64,000 nucleotides of DNA from Streptomyces sp. NBC_00683 (GTDB lineage: Bacteria > Actinomycetota > Actinomycetes > Streptomycetales > Streptomycetaceae), in NCBI RefSeq assembly GCF_036226745.1, contig NZ_CP109013.1, positions 5,456,001 to 5,520,000 on the forward strand, in the 5' to 3' direction. The translations under genes and the position numbers were made by a program. The notes below the pieces were generated by a model, which saw only the letters and a program-made list of their open reading frames with translations, ran no database searches and was not told the DNA's origin. How positions within the stretch are numbered: position 1 is the first letter of the stretch; each line of letters opens with the position of its first letter. Positions 15,138 through 23,951 of this stretch are shown here, piece by piece.

Positions 15138-17072
15138 CTAGGGGACCTCGACCCAGGTGCCCTCGGACGGCGTGCCCTGGTCGTCCGTGACGAAGAGCAT
15201 GTACCAGCCCGACGGGACCAGTGCCCGGTTCTTCGGGACCGTCACGGAGACGCTGTCCGCCGTCTTCTCCAGGTCCAGCGCGATCGACCGCTGGTCCGTG
15301 TCCGTGACGTGGGTGACCGCACTGGGCCGCATCAGCTTCGCCGAGGCGATGGAGGACGCGTGCTGCGTCGTGAACAGCCCCGTGCCGCCCCGCTTGATCC
15401 GCTTCGGGCCGGCCGTGAGCTCCGGTCGGGCATCGCGGTACAGGTACGGCGGCGTGTAGATCTCGATGCGCTGCTCGAACGTGCCGGGCCGCGTGTTCGC
15501 CGCGTCCGAGTAGAGCGAGTCCGAACCGAAGATCATCACCCGTCCGTCGGGCAGCAGGACCGAGCCGGAGTGGTAGTTGCGGCCCACCGCCGGGTCCGCG
15601 ACCCGCTTGTACGTGTCCGACTTCGCGTCGTACAGCCGGGCCTGCAGGCTGTCCGAACCACCGCGCCCGCGGTAGTCGTTGGAGCCGCCCGTGACGAGCA
15701 GGGAGTCGTCGGGGAGGAGGGAGGCGCTCGGGTAGCGGGTGCCCTCGGACAGTGACGCGCCGTCCTTGAACCTGGGGTCGTCCTCCCGGAGGTCGACCAG
15801 CCGCGACTTCTCGCTGGACTTCTCGGACTCGCCGACGCCGCCACCGCCGATCACCATGAACTTCTCGTCCTGGGCGGGAGGGAGCCGTACGGTCGCCGAC
15901 GTCTCCATCTTGTCCGGGTCGCTGAGGCCGGGGATCTTCTCGAACTTGTTGGACTCCAGATCCCAGATGCCGGGGGCGCGGCCGACGTTCGCCGGTCCGT
16001 AGCCGGCATTGGAACCGGAGTAGAAGAGCTTGCCGCTGTTCAGCAGGAAGACCGCCGGGTAGGTGGGGAACTTCCGGACGATGCCGGTGTACTCCCACTC
16101 CTTGGTCTTCGGGTCGTAGACCTCGTCCTTGCCGGGGACTATCTGCCCGATCTCGTCCAGGCCGGAGAGCGCGAGGACCTTGCCGTCCTTGAGCGTGGTC
16201 AGCGTGGGGTACCAGCGGGCCTCGTTCATCGGGTCGACGGTGATGTACTTCTCCGCCACCGGATCGAACTCGTAGGCCTCCTTGATGCCCTGGAAGTCCT
16301 TCTTGTCGAGGGCCAGCTTCTGCGCGATTCCGTATACGTTCCGGGTGTCGGAGCCCGACAGGCCCGCGATCCGGTAGTTGTCCTCGGTGCCCGTCTCGTA
16401 CTTCGCACCGGACTTCTGCGCCTCGACGTAGATCCGGCCGAGCCCCGGGTCGTTGCGCAGGAAGGCGCCGGTCTGCTTGTCGAAGACCTTGGTGGCCTTC
16501 TCCACGAGCACCGGGTCCTTGGTGACGAACGTCCTGCCGTTCTCCTTGCCCGTGAAGCGGGTGCCCGCGGGCAGCGTGATCGGCTTGTCGGGGTCCTCGT
16601 TGTGGACGATCATCAGGCCGCCGGCCTTGGTGACATCACCCTCGAGCTTCTCGTACTGCTTCGTGCCGCCGGCTATGAGGAGCTTGCCGTCGGGCAGCTG
16701 CGTGTGGCCCGCGCAGAACATGTCCTTGGGCGTCGGGATGTTCTTGTACGTGTTCGCCTTCGGGTCCCACAGCACGGAGCGGAAGCTCTTCGCGTCGAAG
16801 TTCTTCTGGTTGTTCCCGGAGCCCGCGACGAGCAGCACCTTGCCGGTGTGCAGCAGCGCCGCGTGGATCGTGTTGATCCGGAACTCGGAGGGGATGTCCA
16901 GGAAGTCCCAGTGGCCGTTCTCCGCCTTGTACTCCGGCTTGTTGATCGTGTACTCGTGGTAGCGCTCGGTGCCGACGCGGTACAGCCACGGACCGTTCGC
17001 ACCCGCGAGCGCCAGAACCACCGCCGTACTGATCGCCAGACGGCGGGTACGGCGGCTCGGACGGTACTTCAT
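15138..17072 (-). CDS. glxA: Galactose-oxidase-like mononuclear copper radical oxidase GlxA
   Basis: Copper oxidase of 644 residues, exported or membrane-anchored by an N-terminal helix (residues 12-30). It acts on the polymer made by CslA, and in Streptomyces it is needed for development on solid medium. The Kelch-like beta-propeller contains DMFCAGHTQLPDG (the Cys of the Cys-Tyr cofactor). RWYPTLTTLKDGKVL and NYHSGSVLLPDGRVM carry the axial Tyr/His ligands of this family, and a C-terminal DUF1929-type beta domain follows. The ATG overlaps the cslA stop as ATGA, so the two are translationally coupled. Confidence 0.95.
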   Translation of the reverse strand: MKYRPSRRTRRLAISTAVVLALAGANGPWLYRVGTERYHEYTINKPEYKAENGHWDFLDIPSEFRINTIHAALLHTGKVLLVAGSGNNQKNFDAKSFRSVLWDPKANTYKNIPTPKDMFCAGHTQLPDGKLLIAGGTKQYEKLEGDVTKAGGLMIVHNEDPDKPITLPAGTRFTGKENGRTFVTKDPVLVEKATKVFDKQTGAFLRNDPGLGRIYVEAQKSGAKYETGTEDNYRIAGLSGSDTRNVYGIAQKLALDKKDFQGIKEAYEFDPVAEKYITVDPMNEARWYPTLTTLKDGKVLALSGLDEIGQIVPGKDEVYDPKTKEWEYTGIVRKFPTYPAVFLLNSGKLFYSGSNAGYGPANVGRAPGIWDLESNKFEKIPGLSDPDKMETSATVRLPPAQDEKFMVIGGGGVGESEKSSEKSRLVDLREDDPRFKDGASLSEGTRYPSASLLPDDSLLVTGGSNDYRGRGGSDSLQARLYDAKSDTYKRVADPAVGRNYHSGSVLLPDGRVMIFGSDSLYSDAANTRPGTFEQRIEIYTPPYLYRDARPELTAGPKRIKRGGTGLFTTQHASSIASAKLMRPSAVTHVTDTDQRSIALDLEKTADSVSVTVPKNRALVPSGWYMLFVTDDQGTPSEGTWVEVP

Positions 17073-18979
17073 GTTTTACGTCCCCCAAGGGCGATCTGCA
17101 TGGTCTGGTCGTTCCCCGCCCAGGTGGGCTGCTCCTGCGGAGCGTGCTCCGGCCGGGGAGTGTCGGAGCCGCCCCGGCGCTTCTTCTTCTTTTCGGCACG
17201 GACGGTGTGCCGCCAGCCGAAGATCGGTGCCGCGGTGATCAGCAGCGCCAGGCAGGCCCAGGTCAGCATGGCCGGGTGGTTGTGCCCGTTGAAGAAGGAC
17301 GCGGCGATCGACCCGCCGAAGACCAGGATGAAGAACAGGTGGATACGGAAGGTGCCGAAGAGGGTGTCCGGGCTGGACGAATCGCCCTTGGGCGTCACCA
17401 CGAACGAGCTCTTGCGGCGCAGCACGGCATCCATCAGCGAGCGTGCGTAGATCGGCGCGGAGAGTGCGGACATCACCATGCCGGCGAGGCCGCCGGAGCC
17501 CTCGGGCTCGTGCGGCGAGACGTTGTGGCGGCGGTTCCAGATGTAGAGGCCGATCTGGAGCGCCGAGGCGTTGCCGTACAGCATCATCCAGATCACCGGG
17601 TCGATCTGCACACCGGAGGCGCCCATGCCCAGGAACAGGGCACAGCTCAGTGCCGCGAGGATCCAGTTCATCGCCGACATCGGATAGAAGATGATCATCA
17701 TGGTGTAGTTGAAGAGCTTGCCCGCGGGGAGCGAGAAATAGCCCTTCCAGTACTGCTTGAGGATCGTCTCGTACGTGCCCCGTGACCAGCGCAGCTGCTG
17801 GGTGAAGAAGTCGGTCCACGCGGTCGGGCCCTCGCCGACGGCCAGGACGTCCGGGGTGTAGACGGAGCGCCACTTCTTGCCGGTGAGCGGGTTGCGGTGG
17901 CGGTGGATCTCGAAGCCGGTGGCCATGTCCTCGGTGATCGAGTCGTACAGACCGCCGATCTGCTTGAGGGCCGAGATCCGCACGGCGTTGCTCGTGCCGA
18001 CGAACATGGGTGAGCCGTAGCGGTTGCCGGCGCGCTGGATCAGCGCGTGGAAGAGGAACTGCTGGGACTCCGCGGCCTTCGTGACGAACGTGTCGTAGTT
18101 GCCGTAGACCTGCGGGCCGATGACGAAGCCGATGTCCGGGTCGCGGAAGTAGCCGAGCATCCGCTCCAGGTAGTTGGGCAGCGGGACGTGGTCGGTGTCC
18201 ACGGACGCGAAGAAGTCGTAGGCGTCGCCGTGCGCGTCGAGCCAGGCGTTGTAGTTGCCGTGCTTGGTCTTGGCGCGGTGCGGGCCCTTGGCCTGGTTCC
18301 AGTGCGCGACGCCCTTGCGGGAGAAGTGGTGCACCCCGAGCCGGGCGCAGACCTCCTTCACCGCGGGGTCGTCGCCCTCGTCCAGCAGCCAGACGTGCAT
18401 CAGCCCGCGGTGCCTGATCCTCACGGCGGCCTCGAGCGTCTTCGTCACCATCTCCAGGGGCTCCTTGCCCGGGACGAAGGAGGTGAGGAAGGCGACCCGG
18501 GTGCCGGTCTCCGGGACGACGGGGACCGGGTCACGGGCCACCAGCGTCGCGTGCGCGTTCGACAGGACGTTCATCGTGCGGAAGAGCTCGATCAGGCCGA
18601 TCGAGACGAGCATGACGATGTCGAGGACGAGCAGCGTGTCGTTCTTGAGGTTCGGGTCGCGCTCCGTCCAGTGCTCGGGCTGCATCAGCCAGGCGAACAG
18701 GCCGAGCGAGAGGAGCGGTGCCGCGCCGAGCAGCAGGGCCGCGCGGATCCGGTGCGGCTCCTGCGAGAGGAGTGAGCGGAACTGGACCGTGTACGGCCGG
18801 GTCGGGTCGGGCTGGGTCAGAGGCCCGGCGAGCCGGCTGTAGTGCTCGTAGTCGTAGCGCGGCAGCGCCTTCTTCGTACGTCGCCGTGATCCCCCGGTGC
18901 GCAGCTGCGGGGGTATCCGCAGCTGTGCCGTCCGGGAAGGGTCGTTGTCGTGCCGGTCGCCTGGCGGCGTCGACGTCAT
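17069..18979 (-). CDS. cslA: Cellulose-synthase-like glycosyltransferase CslA
   Basis: Membrane family 2 glycosyltransferase of 636 residues that makes a beta-glycan at hyphal tips. Two helices precede the catalytic domain (about residues 75-130). The domain has the D,D,D,QxxRW pattern: LDEGDD, SVDTDH, TEDMATG, and QQLRW near residue 400. At least four transmembrane helices follow. Two ATG codons lie 6 bp apart; 18979 is preferred because the GGGGGG ribosome site abuts the other one (18985). The stop overlaps glxA. An inverted repeat lies about 130-200 bp upstream. Confidence 0.95.
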   Translation of the reverse strand: MTSTPPGDRHDNDPSRTAQLRIPPQLRTGGSRRRTKKALPRYDYEHYSRLAGPLTQPDPTRPYTVQFRSLLSQEPHRIRAALLLGAAPLLSLGLFAWLMQPEHWTERDPNLKNDTLLVLDIVMLVSIGLIELFRTMNVLSNAHATLVARDPVPVVPETGTRVAFLTSFVPGKEPLEMVTKTLEAAVRIRHRGLMHVWLLDEGDDPAVKEVCARLGVHHFSRKGVAHWNQAKGPHRAKTKHGNYNAWLDAHGDAYDFFASVDTDHVPLPNYLERMLGYFRDPDIGFVIGPQVYGNYDTFVTKAAESQQFLFHALIQRAGNRYGSPMFVGTSNAVRISALKQIGGLYDSITEDMATGFEIHRHRNPLTGKKWRSVYTPDVLAVGEGPTAWTDFFTQQLRWSRGTYETILKQYWKGYFSLPAGKLFNYTMMIIFYPMSAMNWILAALSCALFLGMGASGVQIDPVIWMMLYGNASALQIGLYIWNRRHNVSPHEPEGSGGLAGMVMSALSAPIYARSLMDAVLRRKSSFVVTPKGDSSSPDTLFGTFRIHLFFILVFGGSIAASFFNGHNHPAMLTWACLALLITAAPIFGWRHTVRAEKKKKRRGGSDTPRPEHAPQEQPTWAGNDQTMQIALGGRKT

Positions 18980-18985
18980 GGTCAT

Positions 18986-19428
18986 CCCCCCGCACGCAAG
19001 CCGTCTGCGTGGTTGATCGGTCAGTTCGTCCGTGCGGCCGGGTCCCCTCGTTCACCACGTCCGCACTCTGTGAAGGGCCACCGTCCACAGGGACATGGAA
19101 TGGAACCCTTCCGGTTGCATGATGCCCCCTCGGCATCAGCGCCTGAGCGGGACCCCCACCCCGCGGGGAAAGCAACCGGAATGCTTGCTTCCGTCGTCTC
19201 AACTGCATGCGTCCGAAGCCTCCTTGGAGTCCACGGCACCAGGACAGGTTGTCCGACCTGTGGCGTGATCGCAAGGGTGAAACAGGCTGTTTACCGGGCA
19301 TACGCACGATTTGGGTGACGCGTGTGAAGGGGCGTGCGGAGGTGGCCGTCGGCGCCACGGAACCGCTCCGCCCTCGGGGCATACGAACAAGGCCCCCTCA
19401 CGCGCGGTGAGGGGGCCTTGCTGTTGCG
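18986..19428. other. Intergenic region upstream of cslA
   Basis: No supported gene. It must hold the cslA promoter (reading left) and the end of the tRNA-Lys unit. The notable element is a 10-bp inverted repeat, TTCCGGTTGC (19109-19118) and GCAACCGGAA (19172-19181), with 53 bp between the arms. Confidence 0.6.
19388..19420 (-). terminator. Terminator of the first tRNA-Lys
   Basis: 14-bp stem CAAGGCCCCCTCAC / GTGAGGGGGCCTTG with a 5-nt loop, directly downstream of the tRNA on the minus strand. Confidence 0.85.
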
Positions 19429-19502
19429 TGCGCCGTCAGGGACTCGAACCCCGGACCCGCTGATTAAGAGTCAGCTGCTCTAACCAACTGAGCTAACGGC
19501 GC
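19429..19502 (-). tRNA. tRNA-Lys (anticodon CTT)
   Basis: 74-nt cloverleaf. It has the 7-bp acceptor GCGCCGT/ACGGCGC, D-arm TAGCTCAGTTGGTTAGAGC, anticodon stem GCTGA/TCAGC with loop CTCTTAA, T-loop GGTTCGAGTCC, and discriminator A. CCA is not encoded. It is identical to the copies at 23711 and 43860. Confidence 0.98.
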
Positions 19503-19674
19503 CTGCTGACCTGGAGAACTCTACCCGATCCGCCGGAGTGCTCCTGACCGATTCCCGGCCGGTCCGGCCTGTCGGATGGTCGTTTTTTCCCTTTGGTCCG
19601 TCAATATGAGAAATGTCTGTCGTGAAGTTGAGATACGGAAGATCCGACGGTTGCGGAGGGGAAGAGGGAGTGGC

Positions 19675-20958
19675 ATGACTGTGCCGGTCTTCGAGGAGTA
19701 CGAACCCGCCATCGACTGCGGCTGCGCCGGGTGCGCCCAGCAGCGGCGCGCCGCCGCGGCACTGCCGGTGAGGTACGGCGGCCACCCGGCCGCCCACGGT
19801 GCGCGACGCGCGCTGGTGCTGGTCACCGCGGCGGGAATGGTCCTGTCCTGCGGGGCGGCCGAGGCGGCGTCCCTGGCCCACCGGGGTGCGGGGGCCGCCG
19901 GGGCCGCGGATCCCCAGCCCGTCACCCCGCAGGGCTCGGCCGGGCCCCTGAACGGCACCGGAGCCTCGGGGCCGCCGTCCGGACCGGCGTCCGTGCCACG
20001 CGCGACGACCCGGACCGCCATCATCGACCGCGCCAAGAAGTGGGTGTCCTCACAGGTCCCCTACGACATGGCGAAGTACTGGTCCGACGGGTACCGACAG
20101 GACTGCTCCGGCTATGTGTCGATGGCCTGGAACCTCGGCAGCAACGAGTGGACCGGCAGCCTCGCCGCGTTCGGGACGAAGATCGCCCGGGCCGATCTGC
20201 AGCCCGGCGACATGCTGCTCTTCCACAACCTGGCCGACCCCGCGGTGGGCTCGCACGTCACGATCTTCGGCGGCTGGAGCGACAGCACGCACAAGCACTA
20301 CCTCGCCTACGAGCAGACCCGGCCGCACACCCGCAAGGCGACGACGCCCATGGCGTACTGGAGCAACTCCTCCAAGTACGTGGCGTACCGCTACAAGGGC
20401 CTCACGAGCGGAACGAGCGGCAGCGGGGCCGGCACCGCGTTCCCCGGGGTGAAGAAGTTCGGCGCCGGTGCCGACAACGCGTATGTGACCCAGCTCGGGA
20501 AGATGCTCATCGCCCAGGGCGGCAAGCGCTTCTACAAGAAGGGCGCCGGGCCGCGCTGGAGCGACGCGGACAAGCGGGCCACACAGGCGTTCCAGAAGGC
20601 GCAGGGCTGGAAGGGCAAGGAAGCGGACGGCATCCCCGGCCCGGACACCTGGAAGCTGCTGGTCAAGGGCAACGGGCGCAGGATTCCCGCCGCCGGATCG
20701 GGCGGCAGCCCGAGCGCCGCCCCGGCGTACCCCGGGCGCGGCGTATTCAGGCCGGGGCAGTCCAACAGCCATGTCCTCAAGCTCGGCACCCAGTTGGTGG
20801 CGAAGGGATACGGCGCGCAGTACGTGACGGGCCCCGGCCGGAGGTGGACGGAGGCGGACCGCCGCAACGTCGAGGCCTTCCAGCGGGCCCAGGGCTGGCG
20901 CGGGGGCGCGGCCGACGGGTATCCGGGGCCGGAGACCTGGCGGCGGCTCTTCGCGTGA
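19675..20958 (+). CDS. NlpC/P60-like cell-wall hydrolase with two peptidoglycan-binding repeats
   Basis: Probable secreted or membrane-anchored wall enzyme of 427 residues. A hydrophobic segment (about residues 44-62) follows a Cys-rich N-terminus (CGCAGC). The catalytic domain (about 120-240) has DCSGYVSMAW with the candidate nucleophile Cys and GSHVTIFGGW with the His, the order found in NlpC/P60 peptidases. Two C-terminal repeats of about 65 residues follow (cores QAFQKAQGWKG and EAFQRAQGWRG), like actinobacterial peptidoglycan-binding modules. ATG 19675 has GAGGGAG upstream. The divergent tRNA-Lys lies 172 bp to the left. Bond specificity is not determined. Confidence 0.85.
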   Translation: MTVPVFEEYEPAIDCGCAGCAQQRRAAAALPVRYGGHPAAHGARRALVLVTAAGMVLSCGAAEAASLAHRGAGAAGAADPQPVTPQGSAGPLNGTGASGPPSGPASVPRATTRTAIIDRAKKWVSSQVPYDMAKYWSDGYRQDCSGYVSMAWNLGSNEWTGSLAAFGTKIARADLQPGDMLLFHNLADPAVGSHVTIFGGWSDSTHKHYLAYEQTRPHTRKATTPMAYWSNSSKYVAYRYKGLTSGTSGSGAGTAFPGVKKFGAGADNAYVTQLGKMLIAQGGKRFYKKGAGPRWSDADKRATQAFQKAQGWKGKEADGIPGPDTWKLLVKGNGRRIPAAGSGGSPSAAPAYPGRGVFRPGQSNSHVLKLGTQLVAKGYGAQYVTGPGRRWTEADRRNVEAFQRAQGWRGGAADGYPGPETWRRLFA

Positions 20959-21014
20959 CGGCGACGACAACGTAGCGGCGGTGTGGGAACGGAACGGACA
21001 TGACGGAGGCTGGA

Positions 21015-22883
21015 ATGCGATCCACGGAGAACGAGTGGGCCGGGGAGCCGGTGGCGGCCGGGTACGACGGGCCGGGCGCGGTACCGGTGCCGGGTGGTGT
21101 ACCCGGGGTGGCGCCGGGTGCTGCCGTACCGGAGGCGGGGCCCGGCCCCGGGCCGGACGACTCGCCGACCGGGAGCTCGGCGCGGGCCGAGGCGCCCGCG
21201 AACGGTGCGCGGGATGTGTTGGGGGACCGGGCGGGGGACGCGGACGGGTGGGGCGCGGAGGCTGCGGAGCCGGTGCCGGCGAAGGTGCCGACGGGTGTGA
21301 ATGCGGGTGCGGTGCCTGCCGGGGAGCCCGATCAGGCTCCGGAACTCGCTCCGGTGCTGGTCGTGGAGGGCTCGGGGGCCGTGGTGTCGCCGGATCCGGG
21401 AGCGGCGGCTGTCGTGGCGGGCCCCGTCGAGGGTGTCCCGGCGGGCCACGACCCGGATCTCGGCCTGGATCCCGAGCCAGAGGCAGAGGTCCGGCCCGAG
21501 CTTCAGCCCGAGCTCCAGCCCGATCTCCGGCCCGGGACGGTTCCGGATCCGGTGTTCGGGGTGTCCGCCCCGATGAGCCGGAGTGCCGGGGTGAACGGGG
21601 CGGTCCTCGCCGCCGGCGCGCCGGGGGAGTGGGACCGGATGGGCGACGGCGGGTCCAGGCCCGGGTGGTGGGACTCGGCCCCCGCCCCGGAAGGAACCGC
21701 GGGCAGCGGGGACCCCGGTGCGTGGTGGGGGGCCGGGGGGCGGCGGCACTCCGTCATCGCCAACGAGACGACCGCGCCCATTCCCGTACACCTTCTCTTC
21801 CGCGACGACGACAAGCACGAGAGCCACGACAGCCAGCTCACCAGCACCAGCACCAGCACTGGAACCGGAACCGGCCTCGGAGCCGGCGCCGGTGTCGCGG
21901 TGCGGCGCCCCGGTGTCCGACGGCCGCCCGTGCCGCGTTCGCCCCAGGAGCACGTGCCGACCCGGCCCGCCCCCCTCGCCGATCCCAGGCTCGCCGAGCG
22001 GCCCGGGCCCGTGCTCCCCGGGTGGACCGCGCTGCTCACCGCGGCGGCCGGAACCGGCGCCGGACTCGCCCTGCTCTGGTGGACCGGCGCTCTGCCCGCC
22101 GAGGTGGCCGGCCGCCTCGGGATCGGCGCCCGCCCGTACGACGGCATCGGCACCGGGACCTGGGCGCTGCTCGCGCTGCTGGCGACCGTGGTGCTCTTCG
22201 CGCTCTGCGGCCTGGGACGCGGCCGGGTCGGGTACGCCTCGGTGCTCACCCTGTTCGGCGAGTACCGGGGCACCGCCCGGCGCACCGGTCTGATCTGGGT
22301 CTCCCCGCTCCTGCTGCGCCGCCGCGTCGACGTACGGCTGAGGCACTGGCGCAGTGAGCCGCTGCCCGCCGTGGACGCGAGCGGGACCTCCCTGCGCGTC
22401 GTCGTCCTCGTCGTCTGGCGGATCAAGGACACCGTGCGGGCCACCCTCGGTGTCGCGGACCACGAGCAGTACCTGCGGGACCAGGTGGAGGCGGCGCTCG
22501 CACGGGTGCTCTCGCAGCTGCCCGCCGACGCCTTCCACGAGGAGACCCGCACCTTGCGCGACGCCGAGACCGTCGGCGATGCGCTGACCCGGATGCTGAA
22601 GGCGGACTGCGTGCCGGTGGGCATCGAGGTGTACTCCGCGCAGCCGACCGGGATCGAGTACGCCCCGGAGGTCGCGGCGGCGATGCAGCGGTGCCGGGTG
22701 GCGGCCATCGACGCCAAGCACCGGGACGGCGTGCTGACCTCCGTGGTCGACGCGGTGGACGACACCGTCCGCAGGCTGACCTCGCGCGGCATCGTCGAGC
22801 TCGACGCCTACGAACACAAGGCCCTGGTCAGGGATCTGACGGTGGCCTTCTACACCGGTCGCAGCGGAGGAGAAGGGGCCTGA
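21015..22883 (+). CDS. SPFH/band 7 domain membrane protein with long disordered N-terminus
   Basis: Membrane scaffold protein of 622 residues. The first about 330 residues are low-complexity (Pro, Gly, Ala, Glu), including a Ser-Thr/Gly-Thr run. Two transmembrane helices follow (GWTALLTAAAGTGAGLALLW and WALLALLATVVLFALC). An SPFH domain follows them (RHWRSEPLPAVDASG, then LRVVVLVVWRIKDTVRATLG) with the helical DQVEAALARVLSQLPADAF tail. ATG 21015 is chosen over 21000 because GGAGG lies 7 bp upstream of it. Such proteins organise membrane microdomains; partners are unknown. Spacing of 56 bp to the wall hydrolase allows cotranscription. Confidence 0.88.
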   Translation: MRSTENEWAGEPVAAGYDGPGAVPVPGGVPGVAPGAAVPEAGPGPGPDDSPTGSSARAEAPANGARDVLGDRAGDADGWGAEAAEPVPAKVPTGVNAGAVPAGEPDQAPELAPVLVVEGSGAVVSPDPGAAAVVAGPVEGVPAGHDPDLGLDPEPEAEVRPELQPELQPDLRPGTVPDPVFGVSAPMSRSAGVNGAVLAAGAPGEWDRMGDGGSRPGWWDSAPAPEGTAGSGDPGAWWGAGGRRHSVIANETTAPIPVHLLFRDDDKHESHDSQLTSTSTSTGTGTGLGAGAGVAVRRPGVRRPPVPRSPQEHVPTRPAPLADPRLAERPGPVLPGWTALLTAAAGTGAGLALLWWTGALPAEVAGRLGIGARPYDGIGTGTWALLALLATVVLFALCGLGRGRVGYASVLTLFGEYRGTARRTGLIWVSPLLLRRRVDVRLRHWRSEPLPAVDASGTSLRVVVLVVWRIKDTVRATLGVADHEQYLRDQVEAALARVLSQLPADAFHEETRTLRDAETVGDALTRMLKADCVPVGIEVYSAQPTGIEYAPEVAAAMQRCRVAAIDAKHRDGVLTSVVDAVDDTVRRLTSRGIVELDAYEHKALVRDLTVAFYTGRSGGEGA

Positions 22884-22927
22884 GGCGCTCCGGGGGCCCG
22901 GCGGCGGCCGGCCGAAACCGTTCCCAC

Positions 22928-22980
22928 ATTGGTCTGGACATGTTCATGCCTCGTCAATAATCTGGGACTTGGTCTAGACC
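22928..22980. promoter_or_regulatory. Two DasR-responsive elements upstream of the LPMO gene
   Basis: GGTCTAGACC at 22971-22980 is the perfect core of the DasR site (dre). A second, weaker copy, TTGGTCTGGACATG, covers 22929-22942. The centres are 40 bp apart, about four helical turns. DasR represses chitin-utilisation genes until N-acetylglucosamine-derived effectors release it. Confidence 0.85.
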
Positions 22981-23043
22981 GCACAACTTGCGCGCAGTAA
23001 GAGCCCCCGGAACATCCCCCACGTTCTCTAGGAGCGACACAGC

Positions 23044-23634
23044 ATGCGGAAAAGGGCAAGCGCGGCCGTCATCGGCCTTGCGATAGCGGGCGTCTCCATG
23101 TTCGCGACCGGCAGTGCCAGTAGCCACGGCTACACGGATTCCCCCATCAGCCGGCAGAAGCTCTGTGCCAACGGCACCGTCACCAACTGCGGAAACATCC
23201 AGTGGGAGCCGCAGAGCGTCGAGGGGCCCAAGGGCTTCCCGGCGGCAGGACCTGCGGACGGCAAGATCTGTTCCGGAGGGAACAGTCAGTTCGCCCAGCT
23301 CGACGACCCCCGTGGCGGCAGCTGGCCCGCCACCAAGGTCACCGGCGGGCAGGGCTACAGCTTCCGCTGGCAGTTCACCGCACGTCACTCCACGTCCGAC
23401 TTCCGCTACTACATCACCAAGGACGGCTGGAACTCCAGCCAGCCGCTCACCAGGGCCGCGCTGGAGTCGCAGCCCTTCATGACGGTGCCTTACGGGAACC
23501 AGCAGCCCCCGGCCACGCTGACCCACCAGGGCACCATCCCCACCCAGAAGACCGGGAAGCACATCATCCTGGCCGTCTGGAACGTCGCGGACACCACCAA
23601 CGCGTTCTACGCGTGCTCCGATGTCCAGTTCTGA
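23044..23634 (+). CDS. AA10 lytic polysaccharide monooxygenase, chitin-active (Chb-like)
   Basis: Secreted copper monooxygenase of 196 residues that oxidatively cleaves or binds crystalline chitin. Cleavage of the signal peptide after residue 27 would leave His28 as the mature N-terminus (HGYTDSPISR), the first arm of the histidine brace; His115 in FTARHSTSDF is the second. Cys41/Cys49 and Cys76 plus the Cys in FYACSDVQF can form the family disulfides. It has no extra carbohydrate-binding module, as in small Streptomyces Chb proteins. AGGAG lies upstream of ATG 23044. DasR boxes upstream link it to chitin metabolism. Confidence 0.95.
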   Translation: MRKRASAAVIGLAIAGVSMFATGSASSHGYTDSPISRQKLCANGTVTNCGNIQWEPQSVEGPKGFPAAGPADGKICSGGNSQFAQLDDPRGGSWPATKVTGGQGYSFRWQFTARHSTSDFRYYITKDGWNSSQPLTRAALESQPFMTVPYGNQQPPATLTHQGTIPTQKTGKHIILAVWNVADTTNAFYACSDVQF

Positions 23635-23663
23635 GGTGTAGCCGGGTAACCGGCAGCACAAAG

Positions 23664-23703
23664 CGCAGTGGGCGGTCTCCGTTTACGGAAACCGCCCACT
23701 GCG
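23664..23703. terminator. Bidirectional terminator between the LPMO gene and tRNA-Lys
   Basis: 13-bp stem CGCAGTGGGCGGT / ACCGCCCACTGCG with an inner CCGTTTACGG pairing. It can end both the LPMO transcript and the second tRNA transcript. Confidence 0.85.
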
Positions 23704-23710
23704 TTGTCTG

Positions 23711-23784
23711 TGCGCCGTCAGGGACTCGAACCCCGGACCCGCTGATTAAGAGTCAGCTGCTCTAACCAACTGAGCTAACGGCGC
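23711..23784 (-). tRNA. tRNA-Lys (anticodon CTT), second copy
   Basis: Same 74-nt sequence as the copy at 19429, with anticodon CTT in loop CTCTTAA, no encoded CCA, and the terminator at 23664 downstream. It borders the carbohydrate cluster that begins with the LacI gene. Confidence 0.98.
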
Positions 23785-23899
23785 CTGGTGACTCGAAAAT
23801 AATACCTGGTCCTCAGGGGTGCTGGTGACACGTGCCCGCGTCACCCCCGGTGGCCCCGTCTCCCATGGCCCCGGCGCCGCTCCCGCAGAGAAAGTCAGT

Positions 23900-23931
23900 T
23901 TCTTTCGTAAGTGATCTTTATTTTTGCGTAG
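23900..23931. promoter_or_regulatory. Putative autoregulatory operators upstream of the LacI gene
   Basis: TTCTTTCGTAA (23900-23910) and TTTTTGCGTAG (23921-23931) resemble the TTCTTGCGYA motif repeated before the transport operon. They lie in an AT-rich promoter stretch just ahead of the repressor start. Confidence 0.5.
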
Positions 23932-23951
23932 CTCTTTGTAGGGTGAGTCCC

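Noticed and set aside
23711..23784. Integrated element attachment site at tRNA-Lys
   Set aside because: No integrase, excisionase or duplicated tRNA 3' end was found within the window.
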